The notes beneath the pieces are model-generated. The model saw only the letters and a program-made list of their open reading frames with translations. It was not told the origin of the DNA and ran no database searches. This document shows positions 1-6,157 of a DNA stretch of 64,000 nucleotides, in pieces (within the stretch, counting starts at the first letter, position 1; every line of letters starts with the position of its first letter). A program made the translations under genes and the position numbers. This DNA is from Nitrospira sp. MA-1 (GTDB lineage Bacteria; Nitrospirota; Nitrospiria; Nitrospirales; UBA8639): the NCBI GenBank assembly GCA_032139905.1, contig JAQJDB010000005.1:107001-171000 (forward strand), given 5' to 3'.

Positions 1-774
1 GTAGAGAACCGTGCACTGGCTCGAATCGTAGCCAGGAAGCTACAATTGGAGTGGTCACCCGAGCAGATTGCCGGTTGGCTTAAGCACACCTATCCGGACG
101 ATGAACGTTACCAGGTGTCCCACGAGACGATCTATAGGAGCCTATTCATCCAGGCACGTGGTGCCTTGAAGAAAGAGTTGATGCAGCATTTGAGGCGCAC
201 ACGAATGATGCGTCGTTCACGCCACCACACACAAAAAACGGAGGAGCACGGCCGGATTACCGACACCGTATCGATCCGTGAGCGGCCTGCCTCTGCGGCA
301 GACCGAGCCTTACCGGGACACTGGGAGGGTGATCTGCTATTCGGTAGTCATAACAGCCAGATGGCGACGCTGGTCGAACGTCATACACGCTACCTGATGC
401 TGGTCAAAGTCGACAGCAAAGACACCGAGACGGTGATCAATGCCTTGATCAAGCAAGCGCATAAGTTACCTCGGGAGCTTTACAAGTCACTCACCTGGGA
501 CCGAGGCAAAGAGATGGCCGACCATAAACGCTTCACGCTGGCGACCGACATAAAGGTATACTTTTGTGATCCACACAATCCCTGGCAGCGAGGGTCCAAC
601 GAAAATACCAATGGTCTGTTAAGGCAATACTTCCCGAAAGGAATGGATCTGTCGAGAGTTCCACAAGCCAAGCTAAACGCCGTTGCACGGCGTCTCAACG
701 AACGACCAAGAAAAACGTTAAACTTTGAAACACCTGCTGAACGATTTAACCCATGTGTTGCAGCGACCGGTTGA
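1..774 (+). CDS. IS30-family transposase, 5' end cut by window edge
   Basis: The reading frame is open from the first base, so the gene begins upstream of the window. The protein shows the IS30 pattern: a helix-turn-helix region with WSPEQIAGWL near the left edge, then an integrase-type DDE core. The likely catalytic residues are Asp in GHWEGDLLFG (codon 331-333), Asp in TWDRGKE (499-501) and Glu in SNENTNG (601-603). The C-terminal LNERPRKTLNFETPAE is the usual IS30 ending. All three catalytic residues are present, so the visible part looks intact. It borders a set of defence-type genes and probably marks the edge of an acquired island. Confidence 0.93.
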   Translation, partial: VENRALARIVARKLQLEWSPEQIAGWLKHTYPDDERYQVSHETIYRSLFIQARGALKKELMQHLRRTRMMRRSRHHTQKTEEHGRITDTVSIRERPASAADRALPGHWEGDLLFGSHNSQMATLVERHTRYLMLVKVDSKDTETVINALIKQAHKLPRELYKSLTWDRGKEMADHKRFTLATDIKVYFCDPHNPWQRGSNENTNGLLRQYFPKGMDLSRVPQAKLNAVARRLNERPRKTLNFETPAERFNPCVAATG

Positions 775-785
775 AACCGCAACCC

Positions 786-1291
786 AAAGCGGACATTGGC
801 GACAAATTGGGCAACGAGTCGAGTTTTAAATAAATTTCGGTCTGAGATATTTATGGACATTGATGCATCAAAACGACAGGAAGCTATCGACCTCGCCACC
901 TCAATAATCAAGGGTACTCTGCATCCATTAGAAGGCTGCCATCGGCTGGCAGGGCTCGCTCACTCTCTTGGATTGGAAGAGAATGAAAGCATTCAACAAA
1001 TTCTTGTGACTTCTAGTGAGATGGATCACTTGCCGTTTGGTTCTCTCAAAGAACAGTGTAGTGTTTCCTATTTGGAGAGAATCGAACGAGAAGAGCGCGA
1101 ATATCTAGAGTCGGCTCTTGATGATATTGTGCGAGCCTGTATGGCAATTATTAAAAAATTGAGTCCTCAGGAAGGTTGACCATCAAGTCTTCCAACCTTT
1201 TTCTTGTGCAATGTTCAAGCTTCGGCAGATGACCTTCGACCGCTTTTGGCCGTTTGCGGCCGAACCCCTGCGGTCTACGAATGTCCGCTTT
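786..1291. repeat. 12-bp inverted repeat flanking a small gene
   Basis: AAAGCGGACATT at 786-797 reappears in reverse complement as AATGTCCGCTTT at 1280-1291. The left copy lies just past the IS30 transposase stop and the right copy just before the HNH-like gene. Together they bracket the 108-residue hypothetical gene. They may be ends or scars of a mobile unit, but two 12-mers alone do not prove this. Confidence 0.4.
853..1179 (+). CDS. Hypothetical protein, DUF2489-like
   Basis: This gene encodes 108 residues. I chose the ATG at 853; an upstream ATG at 796 would start inside the transposon flank. The protein is soluble and mostly helical, with EGCHRLAGLAH near the N-terminus and SSEMDHLPFG in the middle. 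That layout resembles the DUF2489-type family of small acidic proteins often found in accessory regions. No catalytic motif is visible and no function is assigned. It lies between the IS30 transposase and an HNH-like gene and is enclosed by the short inverted repeat at 786/1280. Confidence 0.6.
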   Translation: MDIDASKRQEAIDLATSIIKGTLHPLEGCHRLAGLAHSLGLEENESIQQILVTSSEMDHLPFGSLKEQCSVSYLERIEREEREYLESALDDIVRACMAIIKKLSPQEG

Positions 1292-1311
1292 GTAGTGTGA
1301 TAATCGTCAGT

Positions 1312-1989
1312 ATGGAACCTGAATTAACATGTGCGTTTTGTGAGCAGCCAGCTACAACAAGAGATCATGTTCCTCCCAAAAGCCTTTTTAAAACATCTCC
1401 TCCAGATAATTTAATAACAGTCCCGGCCTGCTTTTCCTGTAATAATGAAGCTTCTACTGATGACCAATGGTTTCGCAATTATCTCGTATCTGACGATCGA
1501 ATAAAGAATCATCCGGAAGCAAAAGAATTGAATAATGCTTTAGCGCGATCGCTTCAAAGGCCTCAAGGTGTAGGCCTTCAAGAATATATGGATCGAAATT
1601 TAAAGCGTTTTTCTTTGATTACGGAAAGTGGTCTTTTTTACGGCGAAGGGACAGCTTTAGAAAATGATTTCAAGCGAGAGGGCAGGATTTTAACACGGAT
1701 TATGAAAGGCCTTTATTATCACGAGCTTAAAAAACATCATCCAACCCATAACATTAATTCAGTTTATTCGTCCAAAAAAGCCTTTTCACCAGACCCAAAA
1801 GTACGAGAGGAGCGCCAGAACGTAATTTTGGATTTGATTAATGATTTAAAAAATGAGCCTATTAAGAAAATAGGCAATGACGTATTTTCTTATAAATGGG
1901 GTATGGCTAAAGATAATCCTGACGCAAGTTTTTGGGTGTTAGTATTCTTTCATGCTATCCCCTTTTCGGTTATTTCGATACCTCCTTAA
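1312..1989 (+). CDS. HNH-endonuclease-like protein
   Basis: From the ATG at 1312 the protein has 225 residues. Its N-terminus carries CAFCEQPATTRDHVPPKSLF followed about 20 residues later by CFSCNNEAS. This is the CxxC...DHV...CxxCN layout of zinc-binding HNH nucleases. The rest is a charged, helical region with no recognised domain. The open frame extends upstream to 1204, but that stretch translates the repeat-like DNA around 1240-1290, so I prefer the later start. HNH proteins of this type occur in defence and prophage islands, which fits the AbiJ-like neighbour. The target is unknown. Confidence 0.75.
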   Translation: MEPELTCAFCEQPATTRDHVPPKSLFKTSPPDNLITVPACFSCNNEASTDDQWFRNYLVSDDRIKNHPEAKELNNALARSLQRPQGVGLQEYMDRNLKRFSLITESGLFYGEGTALENDFKREGRILTRIMKGLYYHELKKHHPTHNINSVYSSKKAFSPDPKVREERQNVILDLINDLKNEPIKKIGNDVFSYKWGMAKDNPDASFWVLVFFHAIPFSVISIPP

Positions 1990-2039
1990 ACATAACACTC
2001 TCTTATTTAGGTTATTTTTTTTAATTCACGAGGCTTCTG

Positions 2040-2909
2040 ATGTTTGACGATAGGAAAAGGAGAATTAATTCTATTACAGAGGTTACGCGGCGAGCCATCA
2101 TAGATTATTTAACATCGAATTGGTCTGGCCGTCTTTCAGAAGACGCCTTTCTGGCGCGTGTTTACGATCTTGCTAATCTACCATCGAATGATCGTAAATT
2201 TAAGAATGCTGCCGGCGACATTCAACAACATAGAGAATTAAACTCGGATTGGGAGGATGATTGGGTCTTTTACGATTCTCATTTTAACCTTCTTTATGCG
2301 TCGGATGAAGACTTCATAAAGTTTTTGTGTGAAAATGTTCATCCTGTCGTCAGGCCTGATACAGAGAAAGCTAAAGAGCTTGTAAATACATTTAATAGGG
2401 AACTTCAAAAAGATGGTTGGCATCTTGTCGAAATTAAACAAATGTCCGGAAAGCCTGTTTTTAGCGTGCAGAAAACAGACGGAAGGAGTGAAGTTTTTAT
2501 AGAACCAACAGGTTGGACCAAAGTGGACCGTCAGGTACAGGAGACACGCCTTCGCTTAGAAACGGCTGAAACGGAAGAGCATTACCAAACCGTAGGGCTT
2601 CTTTGCCGAGAGGTTCTTATAACAGTTGCTCAGCAGGTTTATAACTCTGAACGCCATAAAGCTTCAGATGGAATCCATCCTAGCGACACTGATGCCAAGA
2701 GAATGCTCGAATCTTATTTTGAAAGGGAATTATTAGGCGGAGCTAACGAAGAAGCCAGAAAACACGCAAAAGCTGCATTACAGCTTGCAGTAGCCCTCCA
2801 GCACAAAAGAACAGCTAATTTTCAAATGGCCGCGCTTTGTGCGGAAGGAACATTTTCAGTCATCAATATTCTGGCGGTCTTGGCTGGTAGGCGAAGCAGG
2901 ACAATCTAA
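2040..2909 (+). CDS. Abortive-infection-type protein, AbiJ-like N-terminal domain
   Basis: This gene encodes 289 residues. Residues of about 10-150 contain ITEVTRRAIIDYL, GRLSEDAFLARVYDL, NAAGDIQQHR, WEDDWVFYD and FLCENVHPVVRPD. I recognise this series as the AbiJ N-terminal domain type 3, found in putative phage-exclusion proteins. The C-terminal part is helical and resembles the generic C-terminal half of Abi-like proteins (QETRLRLETAETEEHYQTVG onward). It lies 50 bp after the HNH-like gene on the same strand, with HigBA next. A role in phage-triggered growth arrest is inferred from the domain and the neighbours and is not shown by the sequence. Confidence 0.72.
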   Translation: MFDDRKRRINSITEVTRRAIIDYLTSNWSGRLSEDAFLARVYDLANLPSNDRKFKNAAGDIQQHRELNSDWEDDWVFYDSHFNLLYASDEDFIKFLCENVHPVVRPDTEKAKELVNTFNRELQKDGWHLVEIKQMSGKPVFSVQKTDGRSEVFIEPTGWTKVDRQVQETRLRLETAETEEHYQTVGLLCREVLITVAQQVYNSERHKASDGIHPSDTDAKRMLESYFERELLGGANEEARKHAKAALQLAVALQHKRTANFQMAALCAEGTFSVINILAVLAGRRSRTI

Positions 2910-3006
2910 CCCCCAATAGCCCAAATAATGTGATAATATAGATTTTGACAAATCACCCCATCTTTTGCTAGCCATTTCAACGACTTACTCCTACCAAAAA
3001 CTTATT

Positions 3007-3033
3007 GTAACATGTCATGTTACGTGTTACAAT
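3007..3033. promoter_or_regulatory. Palindromic operator of the higBA operon
   Basis: The 17-bp palindrome with 8-bp arms GTAACATG/CATGTTAC (one-base spacer, 3007-3023) is followed at once by a further GTGTTAC half-site. The block ends 5 bp before the higB start. Toxin-antitoxin operons are usually repressed by the HTH antitoxin binding such sites, so this is the likely HigA operator. Confidence 0.7.
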
Positions 3034-3038
3034 AACCA

Positions 3039-3317
3039 ATGATTGAGAATTTTAGGCATCGCGGCTTAAAAAAACTCTACGAAAAAGGCGATCGGAGCGG
3101 CCTTCGCACGGATATTGCCGATAAAGCCGAGTTGTATCTCTCCATTTTAGATACCGCTCAGACTGTACAGGAACTCGACATTACAGGCTTTGGCTTTCAT
3201 CGGCTCACTGGCAACCTTCGTGGGTTTTACAGTGTGTTTGTGTCACGCAATCACCGGATGATTTTCCGGTTTAAAGATGGCAACGCCTTTGATGTGGATT
3301 TAGTGGACTATCATTGA
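3039..3317 (+). CDS. higB: HigB-type mRNA interferase toxin
   Basis: This 92-residue protein belongs to the RelE/HigB superfamily. It opens with IENFRHRGLKKLYEKGD and has the central GFGFHRLTGNLRGFYSV and terminal RMIFRFKDGNAFDVDLVDYH segments typical of the toxin-first HigB group. Such toxins cleave mRNA at the ribosome. The antitoxin gene begins 12 bp downstream on the same strand, which is the usual higBA order. The operator palindrome sits directly upstream, so autoregulation by HigA is likely. Length and conserved segments are normal, and the toxin is presumably active. Confidence 0.92.
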   Translation: MIENFRHRGLKKLYEKGDRSGLRTDIADKAELYLSILDTAQTVQELDITGFGFHRLTGNLRGFYSVFVSRNHRMIFRFKDGNAFDVDLVDYH

Positions 3318-3329
3318 GGAGAGAATGTT

Positions 3330-3629
3330 ATGGCGATGAAAAACCCTGTCCATCCAGGAAAAATCATTAAACATTCGATTGATGCGTCTGGCCTGAGTGT
3401 CACTGATGCCGCCGAACGCTTGGGCGTGACGCGGCAAACCTTGTCGCGGGTCATGCATGAAAAAACGTCCCTCTCGCCAGAAATGGCGGTCAGGGTATCA
3501 AAGGCGTTTGGTTCGACCGTCGAACATTGGATGCGGATGCAACTGGCCTATGATTTGGCTAATGTTGAGAAGACGGCCAAAAGCATCAAAGTGAAGCGGT
3601 TTCCCGAGGTGGAGCCGATCCTTGTCTAA
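3330..3629 (+). CDS. higA: HigA-type antitoxin, XRE helix-turn-helix
   Basis: This 99-residue protein starts with NPVHPGKIIKHSIDASGLSV, the characteristic HPGxxI opening of the HigA group. The helix-turn-helix DAAERLGVTRQTLSRVMHEK follows, then the usual SLSPEMAVRVSKAFGSTVEHW segment. It should neutralise HigB and repress the operon through the palindrome at 3007-3033. A GGAG-type ribosome site lies at 3317-3324. The C-terminus is of normal length. Confidence 0.93.
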   Translation: MAMKNPVHPGKIIKHSIDASGLSVTDAAERLGVTRQTLSRVMHEKTSLSPEMAVRVSKAFGSTVEHWMRMQLAYDLANVEKTAKSIKVKRFPEVEPILV

Positions 3630-3880
3630 AGAATCGGGCCGCCCTTCTACGAGTGACTATGGCCCGAAGAAAGGCAAAGAAAAATCCGCCTAAATCACTA
3701 GAATCTAAGCGGCTTTTAAAAAGAAACATTGAAGCATCACCGTCGGCGATCATAGGCGTCCCCGCCTGTACCGCATATCCACGATATCTTTTTGTTTATT
3801 TCGCAATCGTGCCCTTCCGGTAGAAGTTCTTGGATTTTCAAGGATTGAAGCGGTGCCCGGTTGTCTGTAACAGGTTGCGA

Positions 3881-4654
3881 TTACAAGGTAGATAGCTCAC
3901 ACCAGACAGGGGTGTGATCGGAAGGTTTGTCCATTCCGCGGGGTTCGCGATCAACATCTGCTGCAACTAACCGGTCTGCGGCTTGTGGAGAGAGCAGAAG
4001 ATGGTCGATGCGGAGCCCTTCGTCCCGATTCCATCGGCCGGACTGGTAATCCCAATAGGTGTAGAGACCCAATTCTGGGTGCAGGGCTCGAAGGGCATCC
4101 GTGTACCCGAGATGACAGAGGGCGCGAAAGCGGGCGCGGGATTCGGGACGGCAAAGGGCATCGTCGGCAAATCCCTTGGGATCGTAGACGTCATGGTCGG
4201 TGGGGCACACGTTAAAGTCTCCCCCTAACACCACTGCTTCTTCCAGGGCTAAGAGCGATTGCGCATGCGTGATCAGTCGATCCAACCAGGCAAGTTTATA
4301 TGTAAACTTCTCGGTTTCCACCGGATTCCCATTGGGTAAATAAATTGAAGCTACTCGAACGTTTCCCACGACCGCTTCCACGTAGCGGGCTTGTTCGTCA
4401 GAAGGGGCACCAGGCAGTGAGGTGTGTTCGATCTCGATTGGGGCTTTGGAGAGGATTGCGACTCCGTTGTAGGTTTTTTGTCCGACTATGGCCATATTGT
4501 AGCCAAGCTCCTCGATCGCCATTCTGGGGAACTGGTCCTCAGTGGTTTTGAGTTCCTGGAGCAAGACAATGTCCGGGTTGGCCTGTTTGACCCATTCCAT
4601 CAAGTGGGGGATCCTGACTTTAATCGAGTTGACGTTCCAGGTAGCAATTTTCAT
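3881..4654 (-). CDS. xthA: Exodeoxyribonuclease III
   Basis: This 257-residue protein spans the endonuclease/exonuclease/phosphatase fold. Visible signatures are MKIATWNVNSIKVR at the N-terminus, LLQELKT with the metal-binding Glu near residue 35, GGDFNVCPTD near 145, and the C-terminal SDHTPVW with the catalytic Asp-His. Exonuclease III removes 3' blocking groups and cuts at abasic sites in base-excision repair. The length matches the family. It is transcribed alone, next to the accessory region, and no mobile-gene features are seen in it. Confidence 0.96.
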   Translation of the reverse strand: MKIATWNVNSIKVRIPHLMEWVKQANPDIVLLQELKTTEDQFPRMAIEELGYNMAIVGQKTYNGVAILSKAPIEIEHTSLPGAPSDEQARYVEAVVGNVRVASIYLPNGNPVETEKFTYKLAWLDRLITHAQSLLALEEAVVLGGDFNVCPTDHDVYDPKGFADDALCRPESRARFRALCHLGYTDALRALHPELGLYTYWDYQSGRWNRDEGLRIDHLLLSPQAADRLVAADVDREPRGMDKPSDHTPVWCELSTL

Positions 4655-4748
4655 GATGAGTTTCAGAATGTGTATTGAGCCATAATGAGTATCATAGATA
4701 ATTTATGATTCTGGTTTTACGGTGTGTGCCGGATATCTATTTTTGGGT

Positions 4749-4857
4749 GTGTGGCCATGAACAAAATGTTGCCAGGTGAACCAATTCCACTTGTGCTCAA
4801 AAAAGGCCCGCCGGTTGATGAGTTCATCCGTCCCTCCGGCCAGACAGCAGGCGTCGG
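4749..4857 (+). repeat. Degenerate, internally deleted copy of the 195-bp dispersed repeat
   Basis: The stretch matches the repeat copies at 59248 and 61112: GTGGCCA near 4751, GAACCAA near 4778, then CTCAAAAAAGGCCCGCC (from 4796) and GCAGGCGTCGG at its end. The middle of the repeat is missing. A 75-codon open frame on the minus strand (4703-4930) runs through the repeat and is therefore probably not a gene. Confidence 0.65.
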
Positions 4858-4931
4858 ACCATGAGAGACTGAATATTTCAGTGACACACCTGAAGGAGAC
4901 CGGAACCATCATATGCTGAATAAACCCCATA

Positions 4932-5219
4932 TTATGATGAAGAAAGTGGTGGTGAGTCGGTTTCGCGTTGGAAGATGACCTGAAAGCCTTGGAATTGTTT
5001 TTGAAACAGGGTCTTTAAAATAAATGGGGTGATGCCAAAGAATAACACGGCATAAATACAAATTTCTAAAATATACTGCGAGTCTTCAGAGACCGTGCCA
5101 TTGAAGATCACAGGAACCGCCCATCCGATCGTCATACTCACAAACATCAGAATCACCACGTGGCGCCACACCAGGAACCACATAAGTTTCAACAGTTCTT
5201 TATATGTTGGTATTTCCAT
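4932..5219 (-). CDS. Small two-helix membrane protein, unknown function
   Basis: This 95-residue protein has two clear hydrophobic segments, at residues of about 17-37 (VVILMFVSMTIGWAVPVIF) and 50-68 (ICIYAVLFFGITPFIL). A basic, polar C-terminal tail follows (KTLFQKQFQGFQVIFQRE). The topology suggests an inner-membrane hairpin with both ends on the same side. An AAGGAG-type ribosome site precedes the ATG. No domain is recognised. The neighbouring toxin-antitoxin pair on the same strand is about 75 bp upstream, but nothing connects them functionally. Confidence 0.6.
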   Translation of the reverse strand: MEIPTYKELLKLMWFLVWRHVVILMFVSMTIGWAVPVIFNGTVSEDSQYILEICIYAVLFFGITPFILKTLFQKQFQGFQVIFQRETDSPPLSSS

Positions 5220-5294
5220 ACAACTCCTTCCTCAGTGCAGTGTTCCAGAGGGTAACAGATTTAATAGACCGCCTAACTTCGATAGGGACATGCC

Positions 5295-5669
5295 TCAGGT
5301 GGGCGGTGCCAAGGAGAGACTTTCTTCGACAAAGTCCAAGATTTGCAATATTTTTTTTCGAAGCTCTGCAAGGTAGGGATCAGGTAACGCACCGAGTTCT
5401 TTGCGAAAGCGTTGATTGTCAATGGCCTTGATTTGATCCACTAAAATGTCAGAGATGGAGGTCAGCCCTGAGACCCCCTGAGGAGTTGATACTCGAAGGG
5501 GAGTTTGAACATCAACCACTTGAGTCGTTAATGGACAAATAAGGGTGGAAAGGTGATAGGGATTCAAGGCATCAGTTTGCACGACGACAACCGGTCGAAC
5601 CTTTCCCGGTTCGGTTCCAATTCGTGGATTCAGGTCCGCCAAATACACATGGCCGTACTGGGGGGTCAT
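5295..5669 (-). CDS. mazF: MazF/PemK-type mRNA interferase toxin
   Basis: This 124-residue protein shows the PemK-like SH3 barrel of MazF: YGHVYLADLNPRIGTEPGKV at the start, then the conserved RPVVVVQTDALN, HLSTLICPLTT and DQIKAIDNQRF segments. MazF enzymes cut single-stranded mRNA at short sequence motifs, using the Arg of the first GxxRPVVV-like block and a Thr in the barrel. The start codon overlaps the antitoxin stop by 4 bp, so the two are translationally coupled. Confidence 0.93.
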   Translation of the reverse strand: MTPQYGHVYLADLNPRIGTEPGKVRPVVVVQTDALNPYHLSTLICPLTTQVVDVQTPLRVSTPQGVSGLTSISDILVDQIKAIDNQRFRKELGALPDPYLAELRKKILQILDFVEESLSLAPPT

Positions 5670-5908
5670 AGATCGCCAGGAAGATCCTCTAGCAGTTCAG
5701 TTTCTTTTAAATAGGCAAGATGTGCGGCGGATACCTGCTGGGAGGCTTTTTGATATTCCTGGGCCAACGCTTTTCTCGCGTAGAGGGCGTTGAAGTGAGC
5801 CAGAGCTTTTCTGATATACAGGTTTCGAGGCATGTTCAAACGTTTTCGAATGGCTTCAGTTTCTTGGTAGGCATGTTCGTCGAGTTTTAGGGATAACACT
5901 TTACTCAT
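5666..5908 (-). CDS. MazF-partner antitoxin, ribbon-helix-helix-like
   Basis: This 80-residue protein precedes and overlaps the mazF-type gene by 4 bp. The N-terminal KVLSLKLDEHAYQETEAIRKRL resembles a ribbon-helix-helix strand and first helix, and MPRNLYIRKALAHFN a second helix. The remainder is a charged helix that would wrap the toxin. A GGGGGGAGA-like ribosome site precedes the ATG. It should neutralise the downstream toxin and repress the operon. The exact antitoxin class is inferred from context. Confidence 0.8.
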   Translation of the reverse strand: MSKVLSLKLDEHAYQETEAIRKRLNMPRNLYIRKALAHFNALYARKALAQEYQKASQQVSAAHLAYLKETELLEDLPGDL

Positions 5909-6022
5909 TTCTCTCCCCCCTTTCAGGTATTACTAAAAGTATATGCCGCCGTTCCTGAAAAGTGAACCTGTACAGAAGAAGGGAACAAATCTTTTCTTGT
6001 TGTCATCCTCGAGGTATTTAGG

Positions 6023-6065
6023 GGGATCCATCTTTTCTTTTGGCAAGACCAGCCAGATGGATCCC
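6023..6065. repeat. 11-bp perfect inverted repeat downstream of polA
   Basis: GGGATCCATCT (6023-6033) and AGATGGATCCC (6055-6065) can form an 11-bp stem with a 21-nt loop. It lies between the polA stop and the toxin-antitoxin operon, both on the minus strand. No T-run follows, so a simple intrinsic terminator is not supported. It may be a 3'-end processing structure. Confidence 0.5.
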
Positions 6066-6157
6066 TGATGAGAAATGGGGGGACTGAGAAAGAGGAGAGG
6101 GGAGGTGGAAAATCCTCCGGTCGCCTTACCCTTTTACGTTTCGCAGTGCCCTTCTCC

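Noticed and set aside
3658-3822. 54-codon frame starting MARRKAKKNPPKSLE after higA
   Set aside because: The start resembles the first residues of some DNA methylase subunits, but nothing follows and no ribosome site is present. At most it is a tiny remnant.
4703-4930. 75-codon open frame on the minus strand
   Set aside because: It translates the degraded dispersed repeat at 4749-4857, has no ribosome site and no protein-like pattern.
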